From the NCBI RefSeq assembly GCF_036895565.1, contig NZ_CP145904.1, positions 3,100,001-3,164,000 of the forward strand: 64,000 nt of DNA, in the 5' to 3' direction. This document shows, in pieces, positions 24,393 through 33,111 of this stretch (position 1 is the stretch's first letter; every line of letters starts with the position of its first letter). Made by a program: the position numbers and the translations under genes. Source of the stretch: Flavobacterium sp. KS-LB2. Lineage in GTDB: Bacteria > Bacteroidota > Bacteroidia > Flavobacteriales > Flavobacteriaceae. The notes below the pieces were generated by a model. It ran no database searches. It had not been told where the DNA came from and saw nothing but the letters and a program-made list of their open reading frames with translations.

Positions 24393-25852
24393 GCGACTTT
24401 CTAATCAAATCGACAATTACTTTATTCGTGCTACTGGCAGTGTATTATTTGTTTTTGGAAAAAGAAAAAATACACATTTTCAATAGGTTTTATTTGTTGT
24501 TCAGTCTTGTTTTCTCGATGGTAATTCCATTTATAACTATTGAAGTGATTCAGGAAATAGCACAACCTACAGTCAATGCGGGAAATATCCAGATACTGCA
24601 AGGAAGCACAGTAATACTGGAGGAAACTAACTATCTGGAAATAGGATTATGGAGCTTGTATGCTCTAGTAACACTCGTTTTGGCGATACGCTTTTTCAGT
24701 AATATCAGTAAGATTTCTTCTAAAATGAAGTCGAATACACCAATTGATTATAAGAATGCCAAATTGATTTTGGTGCCCGAAAAAACGTTGCCGCATACTT
24801 TCCTGAATACGATTTTCATAAACGAGACGGAATACAACAACCGTCAAATTGAAGCTGAACTGTACACACACGAACTTACGCATGTAACCCAAAAACATAC
24901 TTTGGATATTTTATTCATCGAACTATTGAAAACCGTTTTTTGGTTCAACCCTATTTTTATTTTTTACAAAAAAGCCATACAACTCAACCACGAATTTCTT
25001 GCTGATGAGAAAGTAGTGACCTTCTATAACAATGTTCCGTTCTACCAATCTTTATTACTATCGAAAGCGAACGAGAACCAAACTTTTTACTTGGCCAGTA
25101 ATTTGAATTATTTAATAACTAAAAAACGATTACTTATGATGACAAAAACCACATCAAAAACAGAAGCTTTATTAAAAAAAGCAATGCTAATTCCTGTAGT
25201 AACTGCCTTATTGTTTTTATTGTGTACGAAAGTCGTTGCACAAGAAACCAATGTAAAAAAAGAAACTACTCCTGCGAAACCAGGAAATTTAATTAAAACG
25301 TATTACGACAAAACTACTTTTAAAATCAAAGATGAAAAAGGAAAGGTTGCCAGCGAAAAAAAATACAATGAACTAACTCCTGTGGAAAAGAGAGCTATAC
25401 CTTCTATCCTATCAAAAGAAAAAGAATTGCCTACAAACGAAGAACTTCTGGCAACATTAAGCAAAGGAGCTCCTGAAGTAATTGAAATTGATGCGTACGA
25501 TTCTAAAAATAAGTTTGTCCAAAAAGGGGAAAATGAAGTCTATAATACTGCTGGAATAACCGAAAAACCAGATTTTCCGGGAGGAATAATGGAATTTTAC
25601 AAATTTGTAGGTAATAATTTTAAAACTCCAGAACAACCTAACTTAAAAGGAAAAGTATACATCACCTTTGTTATAGAAAAAGACGGCAGTTTAAGCGACA
25701 TAAAAAACATACGAGATATTGGTTTTGGAACCGGTGAAGAAGCCATCCGTGTTTTGAAAATATGCCCAAAATGGATTCCCGGAAAAATGAACGGTGTCCC
25801 TGTGAGAGTAATGTATAGCTTACCAATCACAATTCAATCTGGAAAGGTGTAA
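24389..25852 (+). CDS. M56 (BlaR1-like) peptidase with TonB C-terminal domain, copy 2
   Basis: A 487-residue paralogue of the preceding M56 protein. The N-terminal 250 residues, including HELTHVTQKH and the NHEFLADE motif, are almost the same. After the last transmembrane segment (about 268-285) the tail is different. It ends in a TonB-type C-terminal domain (about 395-487): PDFPGGIMEFYKFV, KGKVYITFVIEKDGSL, RVLKICPKWIPGKMNGVPV. This M56-TonB_C combination is common in Bacteroidota. It may couple envelope sensing to proteolysis. It closes the operon with a strong terminator. The duplication suggests recent paralogy with tail exchange. Confidence 0.9.
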   Translation: MSDFLIKSTITLFVLLAVYYLFLEKEKIHIFNRFYLLFSLVFSMVIPFITIEVIQEIAQPTVNAGNIQILQGSTVILEETNYLEIGLWSLYALVTLVLAIRFFSNISKISSKMKSNTPIDYKNAKLILVPEKTLPHTFLNTIFINETEYNNRQIEAELYTHELTHVTQKHTLDILFIELLKTVFWFNPIFIFYKKAIQLNHEFLADEKVVTFYNNVPFYQSLLLSKANENQTFYLASNLNYLITKKRLLMMTKTTSKTEALLKKAMLIPVVTALLFLLCTKVVAQETNVKKETTPAKPGNLIKTYYDKTTFKIKDEKGKVASEKKYNELTPVEKRAIPSILSKEKELPTNEELLATLSKGAPEVIEIDAYDSKNKFVQKGENEVYNTAGITEKPDFPGGIMEFYKFVGNNFKTPEQPNLKGKVYITFVIEKDGSLSDIKNIRDIGFGTGEEAIRVLKICPKWIPGKMNGVPVRVMYSLPITIQSGKV

Positions 25853-25860
25853 TTGTAAAA

Positions 25861-25894
25861 AAAGAAATCCGCTTCAAAAGAAGCGGATTTCTTT
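25861..25894 (+). terminator. Hairpin terminator of the M56 operon
   Basis: Perfect 15-bp stem, AAAGAAATCCGCTTC with GAAGCGGATTTCTTT, loop AAAA, followed by T residues. Confidence 0.85.
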
Positions 25895-26064
25895 TTACTA
25901 ACTTTTTATGAATTTTGGAAGGTGGGGAATTCGTAAGCTTTTAGTTTTCGGCTTAACGAAAAATTGATGCGAAACGGCAATACCACTAAATTACAACTAT
26001 ATCAAAATGGCTGCTGTGCGATGTTATTCTTTTTTCCAACTTGTGTTTATTCATCTGATATGGA

Positions 26065-26592
26065 CTACAAAAAAAAGTCAGAGCGTTCGTTTCTGATTTC
26101 TTTCGACACGTTTTCAATCAATTCAGCACAATCCAAAACAAATTTGTCATTTACTTCAATTAAAGTAGAAACTTCTGCAACATCACCTTCCTCAAAGAAA
26201 TTTTCTCCAATTAATTTTATTTTGAAAGGTAATTTAGTTGATTGCGAAACTAAAGCATTATAACTTTTCCCCTTTCCGTGTTTCAATACGTTTATAGCGC
26301 AAATAAATTCTTCGAAATTATTTTTAAGAGTAATATTTCCAGCTTGAACAAGTATTTTTTTTGCTTCCTCAAAACCATTTCTGCACGATAAGCCTTCTTG
26401 TAACATTGATTCGAATAATGAAAACATTCCAACAGCAATAATTACTTTTTGTAACTGAATCGCTTGCAGATTCTTAACGGCAATTGTTGAACCTCCTGTT
26501 TGCAGTTCTTCTATAGCTTTAGCACGTGTCTCTTCTAATACGTTTAAAGTAAATACTGTGGTTCTATATATTAAGTCGTCAAATAAGTGCAT
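26065..26592 (-). CDS. Conserved hypothetical, helical cytoplasmic protein
   Basis: A 175-residue protein that I cannot place. It is mainly helical, has no signal peptide or membrane segment, and includes LQAIQLQKVIIAVGMFSLFESMLQEGL (about residues 47-72) and INVLKHGKGKSYNAL (about 100-115). The latter, with H and G-K-S, resembles the end of some HEPN-like helical bundles, but the R-x4-H motif itself is not present. It stands alone between a terminator and a non-coding stretch. Function unknown. Confidence 0.7.
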   Translation of the reverse strand: MHLFDDLIYRTTVFTLNVLEETRAKAIEELQTGGSTIAVKNLQAIQLQKVIIAVGMFSLFESMLQEGLSCRNGFEEAKKILVQAGNITLKNNFEEFICAINVLKHGKGKSYNALVSQSTKLPFKIKLIGENFFEEGDVAEVSTLIEVNDKFVLDCAELIENVSKEIRNERSDFFL

Positions 26593-26940
26593 ATTTTCTA
26601 TTTATAATAACCCATAACTTGTATATAACCAAAACAAAACTTCGTACATACACCTAAATCTCGTTAGATTGACGAAGGTCTGCCTTACCTTGCGTTTTCC
26701 AAATATATTAAAATTTTCTTACAATTTAGTAAAAAAACGGTGCGTCAATGGAATGCGTTGCGTGAGGGATGGCAGCGAAAATCCTTTATGTTTTTTAACC
26801 TGAATTTATTTCAGGTTAAAAAACATAAAGATTGCAGCGAACAGCCCGACCCGAAGTTGCGAGGAGGAACGACGAAGCAATTTGCAGGGTCACGCCCATA
26901 CTTTGGCTACGCTCAGGATAAATAAAGAATTTTAAAAAAC
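26593..26940. other. Non-coding stretch with REP-like repeat
   Basis: No supported gene. The main content is the palindromic element at about 26770-26870 and its flanks. A short open frame at 26740-26925 merely runs through that repeat. Confidence 0.6.
26770..26870 (+). repeat. REP-like palindromic element, copy 2
   Basis: GGGATGGCAGCGAAAATCC, then a perfect 21-bp stem (26784-26804 with 26810-26830) around a five-base loop, then GATTGCAGCGAACAGCC and CGACCCG. This is the best preserved of three copies in the window. The ends are conserved, while the hairpin sequence differs between copies. Confidence 0.65.
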
Positions 26941-26970
26941 AAATCCGCTTCAAGAGGAGCGGATTTATCA
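26941..26970 (-). terminator. Terminator of the saccharopine dehydrogenase-like gene
   Basis: AAATCCGCT / AGCGGATTT stem at 26941-26949 and 26958-26966. On the minus strand it is followed by GTTTTTT. Confidence 0.75.
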
Positions 26971-26992
26971 AACTAAAAATCTAAAAAAACTA

Positions 26993-28363
26993 CTAACTAA
27001 ACTCTTTATCCGGATTGTATCCTAAATACGGCATGGATTGTTCCTTGAAAACAACACCGTATTCTTCTAATTCTTTCAAAATAGGCTCATAAACTTCTTT
27101 ACGAATAGGCAATTGCACTCCCGGAGTCGTGATTTTACCATTCAAGATTAATAAGGTCGCCATGGCAACGGGTAAACCTACAGTTTTTGCCATGGCTGTA
27201 TAGGTTTGATCGTCACCAATGCAAACCATTTTGGAATCTATTTGTTCTTTTTTGCCATTATATTCGTATCCAAATTTGTGATACATGACAATCATATCTT
27301 TATCATCTTGCTGAAGCGTCCAACTATCCGTCAATATTTTTTCCAGAATTTGCGCCGGAGTAGCATTTTTCAAACCTACTTTCTTGTTTGGGTTGAACAA
27401 ATCGAGTTCTAATAATTTGTCCCACATGATATCGTCTTGGTCAATTTTCAGAATCAAACGGGTTTTAATTTCTACAGAATCCGTGGGATGATAGGGCAGG
27501 AACGAATTCACAAATTCGCGGTAACTCATGTTCTCCGAATCCTCCATAACGTAACTGTCATCCGTCATTCCTAATTGCACAAACATATTCCACGCTTTCG
27601 AGAAACCCACTCTACGAATCGTTCCTCTGTATAACGTAAGCACATTATCTAAGCCATACACACTGCGGTATTTCAACGAATCGCGATTCGAATAACCTTC
27701 GAATCGACCATAGCCTTCCACTTGCAAGAACTCGGTTCTGCGAAACAAATTACAGTACGGAATGTATTTATAAGTCCCTTCCTGAATAAACTTGGCAGCG
27801 CCACCCTGACCCGCAAGAACTACATTGCGTGGTGCCCAAGTAAATTTATAATTCCAAAGATTCGTATCGGATTCCGGAGCTACAAGTCCACCACAAAAGG
27901 ATTCGAATAAAATCATTTCACCGCCTTTTTCCTTAATCTCATCAATCACTTTCATGGCACTCATGTGGTCAATGCCTGGATCAAGTCCGATTTCATTCAT
28001 GAAAATCAGATTATTTTCCTTTGCGGCAGCATCCAATTCCTGCATCGCATCACTCACGTAGGAAGCGGTAACTAAGTGTTTTTTGAAAATAATACAATCT
28101 TTGGCCACTTGAATATGCAAATGAGCCGGCAACATCGAGATAACAATATCAGCAATTTGCACCGCTTTTTTTCTTTGATCTTCATCAAAAATATCTAATG
28201 CAATTGCCGTTGCATTGGGGTGATTGTTTGTCTTTTTTTGGGCTAAAGCCAAAGACAAATCACCAATAACAAGATGCAGATTCTCTTTTTCAGATTTATT
28301 TAAAAGATACTGAATCAAAGATGAAGCTGATCTTCCTGCCCCAATGATTAAAATTGTTCTCAT
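26993..28363 (-). CDS. Saccharopine dehydrogenase family protein
   Basis: A 456-residue NAD(P)-dependent oxidoreductase of the saccharopine dehydrogenase family. The N-terminus has the Rossmann motif ILIIGAGRSASSL (GxGxxx), followed by an acidic residue after the second strand (VIGDLS). The central part has NEIGLDPGIDHMSA, as in saccharopine reductase-type enzymes, and then FCGGLVAPESD. I start it at the ATG at 28363 because the Rossmann fold begins there; the upstream in-frame extension to 28420 adds a Cys-rich unlikely N-terminus. Role in lysine metabolism or polyamine synthesis is possible; the substrate is not determined by sequence alone. Own terminator, no clear operon partner. Confidence 0.85.
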   Translation of the reverse strand: MRTILIIGAGRSASSLIQYLLNKSEKENLHLVIGDLSLALAQKKTNNHPNATAIALDIFDEDQRKKAVQIADIVISMLPAHLHIQVAKDCIIFKKHLVTASYVSDAMQELDAAAKENNLIFMNEIGLDPGIDHMSAMKVIDEIKEKGGEMILFESFCGGLVAPESDTNLWNYKFTWAPRNVVLAGQGGAAKFIQEGTYKYIPYCNLFRRTEFLQVEGYGRFEGYSNRDSLKYRSVYGLDNVLTLYRGTIRRVGFSKAWNMFVQLGMTDDSYVMEDSENMSYREFVNSFLPYHPTDSVEIKTRLILKIDQDDIMWDKLLELDLFNPNKKVGLKNATPAQILEKILTDSWTLQQDDKDMIVMYHKFGYEYNGKKEQIDSKMVCIGDDQTYTAMAKTVGLPVAMATLLILNGKITTPGVQLPIRKEVYEPILKELEEYGVVFKEQSMPYLGYNPDKEFS

Positions 28364-28518
28364 TTTTATATATTTATAACACAAACATACAAAAATGTTG
28401 TATTTATAACAACTCGACATTGTTTATTTTGTAATAAATTAAAAAACCGTTTTCAAATATTCAACCTTTCTAGATAAAACTATCGTTGCAAATCCTTTTA
28501 AATTCATTAGAGAAGAAA

Positions 28519-28526
28519 TACTTTTG
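28519..28526 (+). promoter_or_regulatory. Promoter -7 box of the DUF423 gene
   Basis: TACTTTTG, 18 bases upstream of the start codon. No well-spaced -33 box was found. Confidence 0.45.
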
Positions 28527-28543
28527 CATCAAAGACAATCAAA

Positions 28544-28936
28544 ATGAACAAAAAGATACTTTCGACGGCAACTATTTTAGGAATGATCGCTATAATTTTA
28601 GGAGCTTTTGGCGCACATGCCCTAAAAAAAGTACTCTCTGTGGAGCAATTAGTTACATTTGAAACCGGTGTACGCTATCAAATGTACCATGCATTGTTTT
28701 TATTGTTTTTAGGACTACTGAAAGACGTTGCTCAAAAAACAAAAAAAACGATCTATTTTTTAGTGCTTTTTGGAGTAATTTTATTCTCTGGCTCCATTTA
28801 TCTATTAGCGACAAACGACCTTACTTCTTTTGATTTTAAAATTATCGGATTCGTTACTCCTATTGGCGGACTCCTATTAATACTGGGCTGGAGCGTTTTA
28901 TTACTGACTATTATGAATAAAAAATCACAAAATTAG
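28544..28936 (+). CDS. DUF423 family membrane protein
   Basis: A 130-residue inner-membrane protein with four transmembrane helices: ILGMIAIILGAFGAHAL, MYHALFLLFLGLL, IYFLVLFGVILFSGSIYLLA and FVTPIGGLLLILGWSVLLLT. The family signature GAFGAHALK near residue 20 and YHALFLL near 52 are plain. DUF423 proteins are widespread small membrane proteins of unknown function. It has its own promoter and precedes pckA, which also has one. Confidence 0.92.
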   Translation: MNKKILSTATILGMIAIILGAFGAHALKKVLSVEQLVTFETGVRYQMYHALFLLFLGLLKDVAQKTKKTIYFLVLFGVILFSGSIYLLATNDLTSFDFKIIGFVTPIGGLLLILGWSVLLLTIMNKKSQN

Positions 28937-28967
28937 AAGAATCAAAGGCTAACTGAAATATAATTTC

Positions 28968-28975
28968 TACTTTTG
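28968..28975 (+). promoter_or_regulatory. pckA promoter -7 box
   Basis: TACTTTTG matches the consensus and lies 35 bases before the pckA start. Confidence 0.5.
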
Positions 28976-29010
28976 CAGTCTATAAAAAGAAACTACACAA
29001 TAATAAATTT

Positions 29011-30612
29011 ATGGACAATAACACGCTTTTCTCGCAATCGATTTCGTTAAAAGAATTAGGAATTGAAAATGCCAAAATTCATTACCAGTTATCCCCTGAA
29101 GAATTACAAGATATAACTATAAAAACAGGTCAAGGAATTGAGACTTCTACTGGAGCATTAGCAGTGAATACAGGAGAATATACTGGACGATCGCCGCAAG
29201 ACCGTTATATCGTAAAAGACAGTATCAGTGAAAATCAAGTTTGGTGGGGAAAAGTAAACATCCCTTTTGAACCAGCAGCATTTGAAGCTTTATACAACAA
29301 GGTTACCGCTTATTTATCAGACAAAGAAATTTACGTTAGAGATTCTTATGTATGCTCTGACCCCAATTATAGATTAAATGTTCGTGTAATCACAGAAACT
29401 CCTTGGGCAAATTTATTTTGCTACAACATGTTTTTGAGACCTGAAATGGAAGAATTAGCAAATTTCAACCCAGAATGGACTCTTTTATGCGTACCAAGTT
29501 TTATGGCAGATCCAGCAGTAGACGGAACGCGTCAAAGCAATTTCGCCATTCTTGACTTTACAAGAAAAGTTGTTTTAATAGGCGGAACTGGCTATACAGG
29601 TGAAATGAAAAAGGGAATTTTCTCTGCTTTGAATTTCATTTTGCCAGTTTTCAAAAATACTTTACCAATGCATTGCAGTGCCAATGTTGGAAAAGATGGT
29701 GACACAGCTATTTTCTTTGGATTGTCAGGAACCGGAAAAACTACTTTATCAGCTGATCCAGACCGAAAATTAATTGGTGACGATGAACATGGTTGGACTA
29801 ATGAAAATACGGTTTTCAACTTTGAAGGCGGTTGCTATGCAAAAGTGATCAATTTATCCGAAGAAAACGAACCAGACATTTTTAGAGCCATAAAAAAAGG
29901 AGCAATCCTTGAAAATGTAATCATCAATAACGACACTAATGAAGTTGATTTTGAGGATATTTCTATCACTCAAAATACACGTGTAAGTTACCCTATTTTT
30001 CATATTGATAACATACAACCGGGTTCCATTGGGAAAAATCCAAAAAACATATTTTTCTTAACGGCCGATTCATTCGGGATATTACCTCCAATTTCTAAAT
30101 TAACTCCAGGACAAGCAGCTTATCATTTTATTTCTGGATACACTGCAAAAGTTGCTGGAACTGAAGCTGGAATTACAGAACCTCAGCCTAATTTCTCAGC
30201 TTGTTTTGGCGCACCATTTATGCCATTACACCCAACAAAATATGCTGAAATGTTGAGCAAAAAAATGAAAGATGCCAATGTAAAAGTATGGTTAATCAAT
30301 ACAGGTTGGACAGGTGGTCCTTACGGAATAGGAAGCCGAATGAAATTGAAATACACGCGTGCTATGATTACCGCTGCTTTAAACGGAGAATTAGACAATG
30401 TAGCTTATGACAACCACAAAGTATTTGGAATTGCAAAACCGCAAACCTGTCCAAATGTTCCAAGTGAAATATTAAATCCGAGAAATACTTGGGAAGACCC
30501 AGAACTATACGATATAAAAGCGGTAGAATTAGCTCAAAAATTCAAAGCTAACTTCGCCAAATTTGAAGAATTTGCCAATGCCGAGATTATGGCAGGAGCG
30601 CCATTAGCTTAA
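29011..30612 (+). CDS. pckA: Phosphoenolpyruvate carboxykinase (ATP)
   Basis: The 533-residue enzyme of gluconeogenesis that converts oxaloacetate and ATP to PEP, CO2 and ADP. The family features are complete: TGEYTGRSPQDRY near residue 55 (substrate-binding Arg), MHCSANVG near 225, the kinase-1a P-loop GLSGTGKTTLSADP near 240, the metal site LIGDDEHGW near 258, and INTGWTGGPYG in the C-terminal part. Length is normal for the ATP-dependent type. Its own promoter and terminator make it a single transcription unit. Confidence 0.97.
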   Translation: MDNNTLFSQSISLKELGIENAKIHYQLSPEELQDITIKTGQGIETSTGALAVNTGEYTGRSPQDRYIVKDSISENQVWWGKVNIPFEPAAFEALYNKVTAYLSDKEIYVRDSYVCSDPNYRLNVRVITETPWANLFCYNMFLRPEMEELANFNPEWTLLCVPSFMADPAVDGTRQSNFAILDFTRKVVLIGGTGYTGEMKKGIFSALNFILPVFKNTLPMHCSANVGKDGDTAIFFGLSGTGKTTLSADPDRKLIGDDEHGWTNENTVFNFEGGCYAKVINLSEENEPDIFRAIKKGAILENVIINNDTNEVDFEDISITQNTRVSYPIFHIDNIQPGSIGKNPKNIFFLTADSFGILPPISKLTPGQAAYHFISGYTAKVAGTEAGITEPQPNFSACFGAPFMPLHPTKYAEMLSKKMKDANVKVWLINTGWTGGPYGIGSRMKLKYTRAMITAALNGELDNVAYDNHKVFGIAKPQTCPNVPSEILNPRNTWEDPELYDIKAVELAQKFKANFAKFEEFANAEIMAGAPLA

Positions 30613-30637
30613 GTTAATATTAATTCAAAACCAGTAG

Positions 30638-30668
30638 AGCCGTTCGTAAAGAGCGGCTTTATTTTTTT
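30638..30668 (+). terminator. pckA terminator
   Basis: AGCCG / CGGCT hairpin with flanking A and T, followed by a T run at 30661-30668. Confidence 0.75.
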
Positions 30669-30729
30669 GCATAAAAATCAGTAAACAAAAACAAATCAAC
30701 TATTTATACCAAGATTCAGTTTTTGGCGT

Positions 30730-30766
30730 TAAATTTGCAAACAATCAATCAAAAAATCAATCAATC
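30730..30766 (+). promoter_or_regulatory. Promoter and AATC-repeat leader of the DUF4407 gene
   Basis: TAAATTTG at 30730-30737 matches the -7 box. The whole predicted leader (30743-30766) is made of AATC tetramers in two blocks of two and three copies separated by AAAA, running directly into the ATG. Confidence 0.5.
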
Positions 30767-31867
30767 ATGTTCAAACAATTTTTTATCCTTTGCTCCGGAG
30801 CTGACAAAGACTTACTTGAAGGCTGTTCCGAAGGCGAACAAACCAAATATGTAGGTATTGGCGCCACTGTATTCTTCACTGCTGTAATGGCTTTCCTTGC
30901 TAGTTCGTACGCACTTTTTACCGTCTTTGACAGTATATATTCGGCAATCGCATTTGGTATCGTTTGGAGTTTACTTATCTTTAATTTAGATCGTTTTATT
31001 GTCTCTACTATTCGAAAAAGAGACCAATTTGGAAGTGAATTTCTACAAGCTACACCCAGAATTATTTTGGCAGTAATCATTGCTATCGTTATTTCCAAAC
31101 CATTGGAAATTAAAATCTTTGAAAAAGAAATCAATACTGTTTTACTAAAAGAGAAAAACGCTATGGCTTTAGCCAATAAAAAAGAAGTAGCCAACTATTT
31201 CAAATCCGATTTGGATAAAAATAAAATAGAAATCGATAAATTAAAGTCCGAAATCACAAACAAAGAGAAAGAAGTAAATACGCTGTATGAAACCTACATC
31301 ACTGAAGCCGAAGGAACCGCAGGAACTAAAAAATTAGGCAAAGGTCCCGTTTTTAAAGAAAAAATTGCCAAACATGATTTGGCCAAAAAAGAATTGGACA
31401 CCTTACAAAAAACCAACTTGGCTAAAATTGCAGTAATGGAGAAAAACACCAAAACGCTGCAAACTGATTTAGACAAGAAAGTTACCGAAACCCAACCTAT
31501 CATTGATGGATTTGACGGTTTAATGGCACGAATCAATGCCTTGGATAAATTACCGTGGCTGCCTTCGTTTTTTATAATGTTGCTGTTTTTAGCCATTGAA
31601 ACCTCTCCTATTATTGCTAAACTTTTATCTCCAAAAGGGGAATACGACTATAAATCAGAAGATTTAGAAACGGCTTTAAAAGCAACAATCGAACAAGACA
31701 AATACCAGCGCACGTTGTTAGTAAAAACTAGCGCCACGATGCACGATAAAGTCTACGGAGATATTGCTGAGGATAAAAAACTGTATGATTTGCAACGAAA
31801 AAATGCTACCGATTTATTAGAATTACAATCCAATAATTTTGTAGAAAAGCAGAAAAGAACGCTGTAG
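30767..31867 (+). CDS. DUF4407 family membrane protein
   Basis: A 366-residue membrane protein of the DUF4407 family. The N-terminus has the family start FFILCSGADKDLLEGC, then transmembrane segments around residues 28-50 and 58-78 (FGIVWSLLIFNLDRF) and a third at about 105-120 (ILAVIIAIVISKPLEI). A long, Lys- and Glu-rich coiled-coil region (about 125-255) follows. A further TM segment (LPSFFIMLLFLAIETSPIIAKLL) lies near 270. The topology suggests a membrane-anchored coiled coil; no enzymatic motif is visible. It converges with the PH-domain gene across a perfect palindrome. Confidence 0.88.
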   Translation: MFKQFFILCSGADKDLLEGCSEGEQTKYVGIGATVFFTAVMAFLASSYALFTVFDSIYSAIAFGIVWSLLIFNLDRFIVSTIRKRDQFGSEFLQATPRIILAVIIAIVISKPLEIKIFEKEINTVLLKEKNAMALANKKEVANYFKSDLDKNKIEIDKLKSEITNKEKEVNTLYETYITEAEGTAGTKKLGKGPVFKEKIAKHDLAKKELDTLQKTNLAKIAVMEKNTKTLQTDLDKKVTETQPIIDGFDGLMARINALDKLPWLPSFFIMLLFLAIETSPIIAKLLSPKGEYDYKSEDLETALKATIEQDKYQRTLLVKTSATMHDKVYGDIAEDKKLYDLQRKNATDLLELQSNNFVEKQKRTL

Positions 31868-31878
31868 TCTAAATGTTA

Positions 31879-31942
31879 TAAAGCCGAAAGTCCTAAAGTC
31901 AAAAGGTACAACTATCTTTTGACTTTAGGACTTTCGGCTTTA
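31879..31942. terminator. 27-bp perfect palindrome between convergent genes
   Basis: Positions 31879-31905 pair perfectly with 31916-31942 around a 10-base loop. It lies between two convergent stop codons, where it can act as a bidirectional terminator although no long T run follows it. Internally, AAAG-led units (AAAGCCG, AAAGTCC, AAAGTC) repeat every 7-8 bases, as in other arrays of this window. Confidence 0.65.
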
Positions 31943-31949
31943 AGACTAA

Positions 31950-32660
31950 TTACATATGACTCAAAATTTCTTTTTTGAAAGCGTCGTATTCGCCTTGCAA
32001 GATCAATCCGTTGTCCAATAATTTTTTATAATTCTGTAGTTTTTCAAAAAGCTCATCTTGAGATAAATCACTTAACGATTTGTCTTTTGGAGTTGATGGA
32101 ACGTCTTCGAATTCTTGATTTTCAGCAGTGAAATTGGGTTGTGAAACTGGCATTATTTCAGCAAAACTGGTCACTTCTTCCGTTTCCATTTCTTCAACAA
32201 TCTCCACTTCTTCTATTGGAGAAACTGGAACTTCATCCATCATTGTTGCGTTTAATACAGACCCAACTTTTAATATATCCAATTGTTCTTTGGCGTAAGT
32301 AAAAATCTTTCTCGCTTGAATTTTAGGGATATAATCAATAGAAACTTCCATATTAGTTCTCGTTGTAAAAGAAAACTCAGAACCCAAAATATTTTCTTTC
32401 ACAAACGTACCTTCTATCTCGTCCCACGTGTAATCAATAAAATTCATAGATAGTCCCAGATTTTTAGGCTGACAGATGATAATTCTTTTATTCGTCATTA
32501 CAATACTATCAGGCAAAACGGTAATCGCTGGTTTTTTTTGAACAGCAATATATCCTATTTCTTCATTTTTCATCAATAAATCACTCAATTTTGAAGCGAT
32601 TTTCTCAATAGCTTTTGGGTCTTGTTCTTCGTTTAAAAACTTCTTAAATTGTTCTTTCAT
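31950..32660 (-). CDS. PH-domain and SHOCT-domain protein
   Basis: A 236-residue cytoplasmic protein. Residues about 30-130 are a bacterial PH-like domain (YIAVQKKPAITVLPDSIVMT, NKRIIICQPKN, TWDEIEGTFV). The C-terminal 40 residues are a SHOCT motif (LSDLSQDELFEKLQNYKKLLDNGLI), the short helical module found in many multidomain proteins and thought to mediate oligomerisation. The acidic linker (EEVEIVEEMETEE) is disordered-looking. A CTGAATTTATTTCAG repeat lies just upstream. Function unknown; the domain assignments are solid. Confidence 0.85.
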   Translation of the reverse strand: MKEQFKKFLNEEQDPKAIEKIASKLSDLLMKNEEIGYIAVQKKPAITVLPDSIVMTNKRIIICQPKNLGLSMNFIDYTWDEIEGTFVKENILGSEFSFTTRTNMEVSIDYIPKIQARKIFTYAKEQLDILKVGSVLNATMMDEVPVSPIEEVEIVEEMETEEVTSFAEIMPVSQPNFTAENQEFEDVPSTPKDKSLSDLSQDELFEKLQNYKKLLDNGLILQGEYDAFKKEILSHM

Positions 32661-32668
32661 ATGATATG

Positions 32669-32683
32669 CTGAATTTATTTCAG
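32669..32683 (+). repeat. CTGAATTTATTTCAG dispersed motif, copy 2
   Basis: 15-base motif just upstream of the PH/SHOCT gene start (minus-strand gene). Identical to 26800-26814 and to the reverse complement of 41029-41043. Confidence 0.5.
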
Positions 32684-32730
32684 TACGAGTTTATATTTTT
32701 TTAATCCAAATTTATTCGCAAAAGTAATGC

Positions 32731-33102
32731 CTAATTTTCTAATTCTTGAATTTCGTTTTGCAATTTCTTTGTTAAACTTTTGAAAACCAATTCATAGGAA
32801 TGATCAATCAACTCTTTAACAAGCGCATCCGAAACTGATTCATTTACAGCAATTGTATTCCAATGGGTTTTACTCATGTGAAAACCGGGTTGAATGTCAT
32901 CATATTCAGCACGTAATTCCTCGGCACGCTCTGGATTGCATTTCAAATTGACTGATGGTTGTCCTTTTTCCCATTGACTTAAAGACGATAATGCAAACAT
33001 TTTTCCGCCTACTTTAAAAACTAAAGTATCTTCATCAAAAGGGAAATGTTCCGTCACTCCTTTTTTAGACAAGCAATATTCGTAGTACGTTTCTAAATTC
33101 AT
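32731..33102 (-). CDS. MmcQ/YjbR family protein
   Basis: A 123-residue protein of the MmcQ/YjbR family, single-domain DNA-binding-like fold with double-wing structure. Family landmarks: ETYYEYCLSKKGVTEHFPFD near the N-terminus, KVGGKMFALSSL around residue 30, VNLKCNPERAEELRAEY around 50, and HWNTIAVNESVSDALVKELIDHSYELV in the second half. The mean length of the family is about 120 residues. It begins nine bases after the cyclase gene ends, so it is probably in the same transcript. Physiological role not known. Confidence 0.92.
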   Translation of the reverse strand: MNLETYYEYCLSKKGVTEHFPFDEDTLVFKVGGKMFALSSLSQWEKGQPSVNLKCNPERAEELRAEYDDIQPGFHMSKTHWNTIAVNESVSDALVKELIDHSYELVFKSLTKKLQNEIQELEN

Positions 33103-33111
33103 TTTTTAAAA

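Noticed and set aside
26065..26592. HEPN-type toxin
   Set aside because: Helical and with a His-Gly-Lys stretch, but no R-x4-6-H motif is visible, so I left it as hypothetical.
26740..26925. A 61-codon open frame
   Set aside because: It reads straight through the REP-like hairpin and its conserved flanks, so the frame is a by-product of the repeat.
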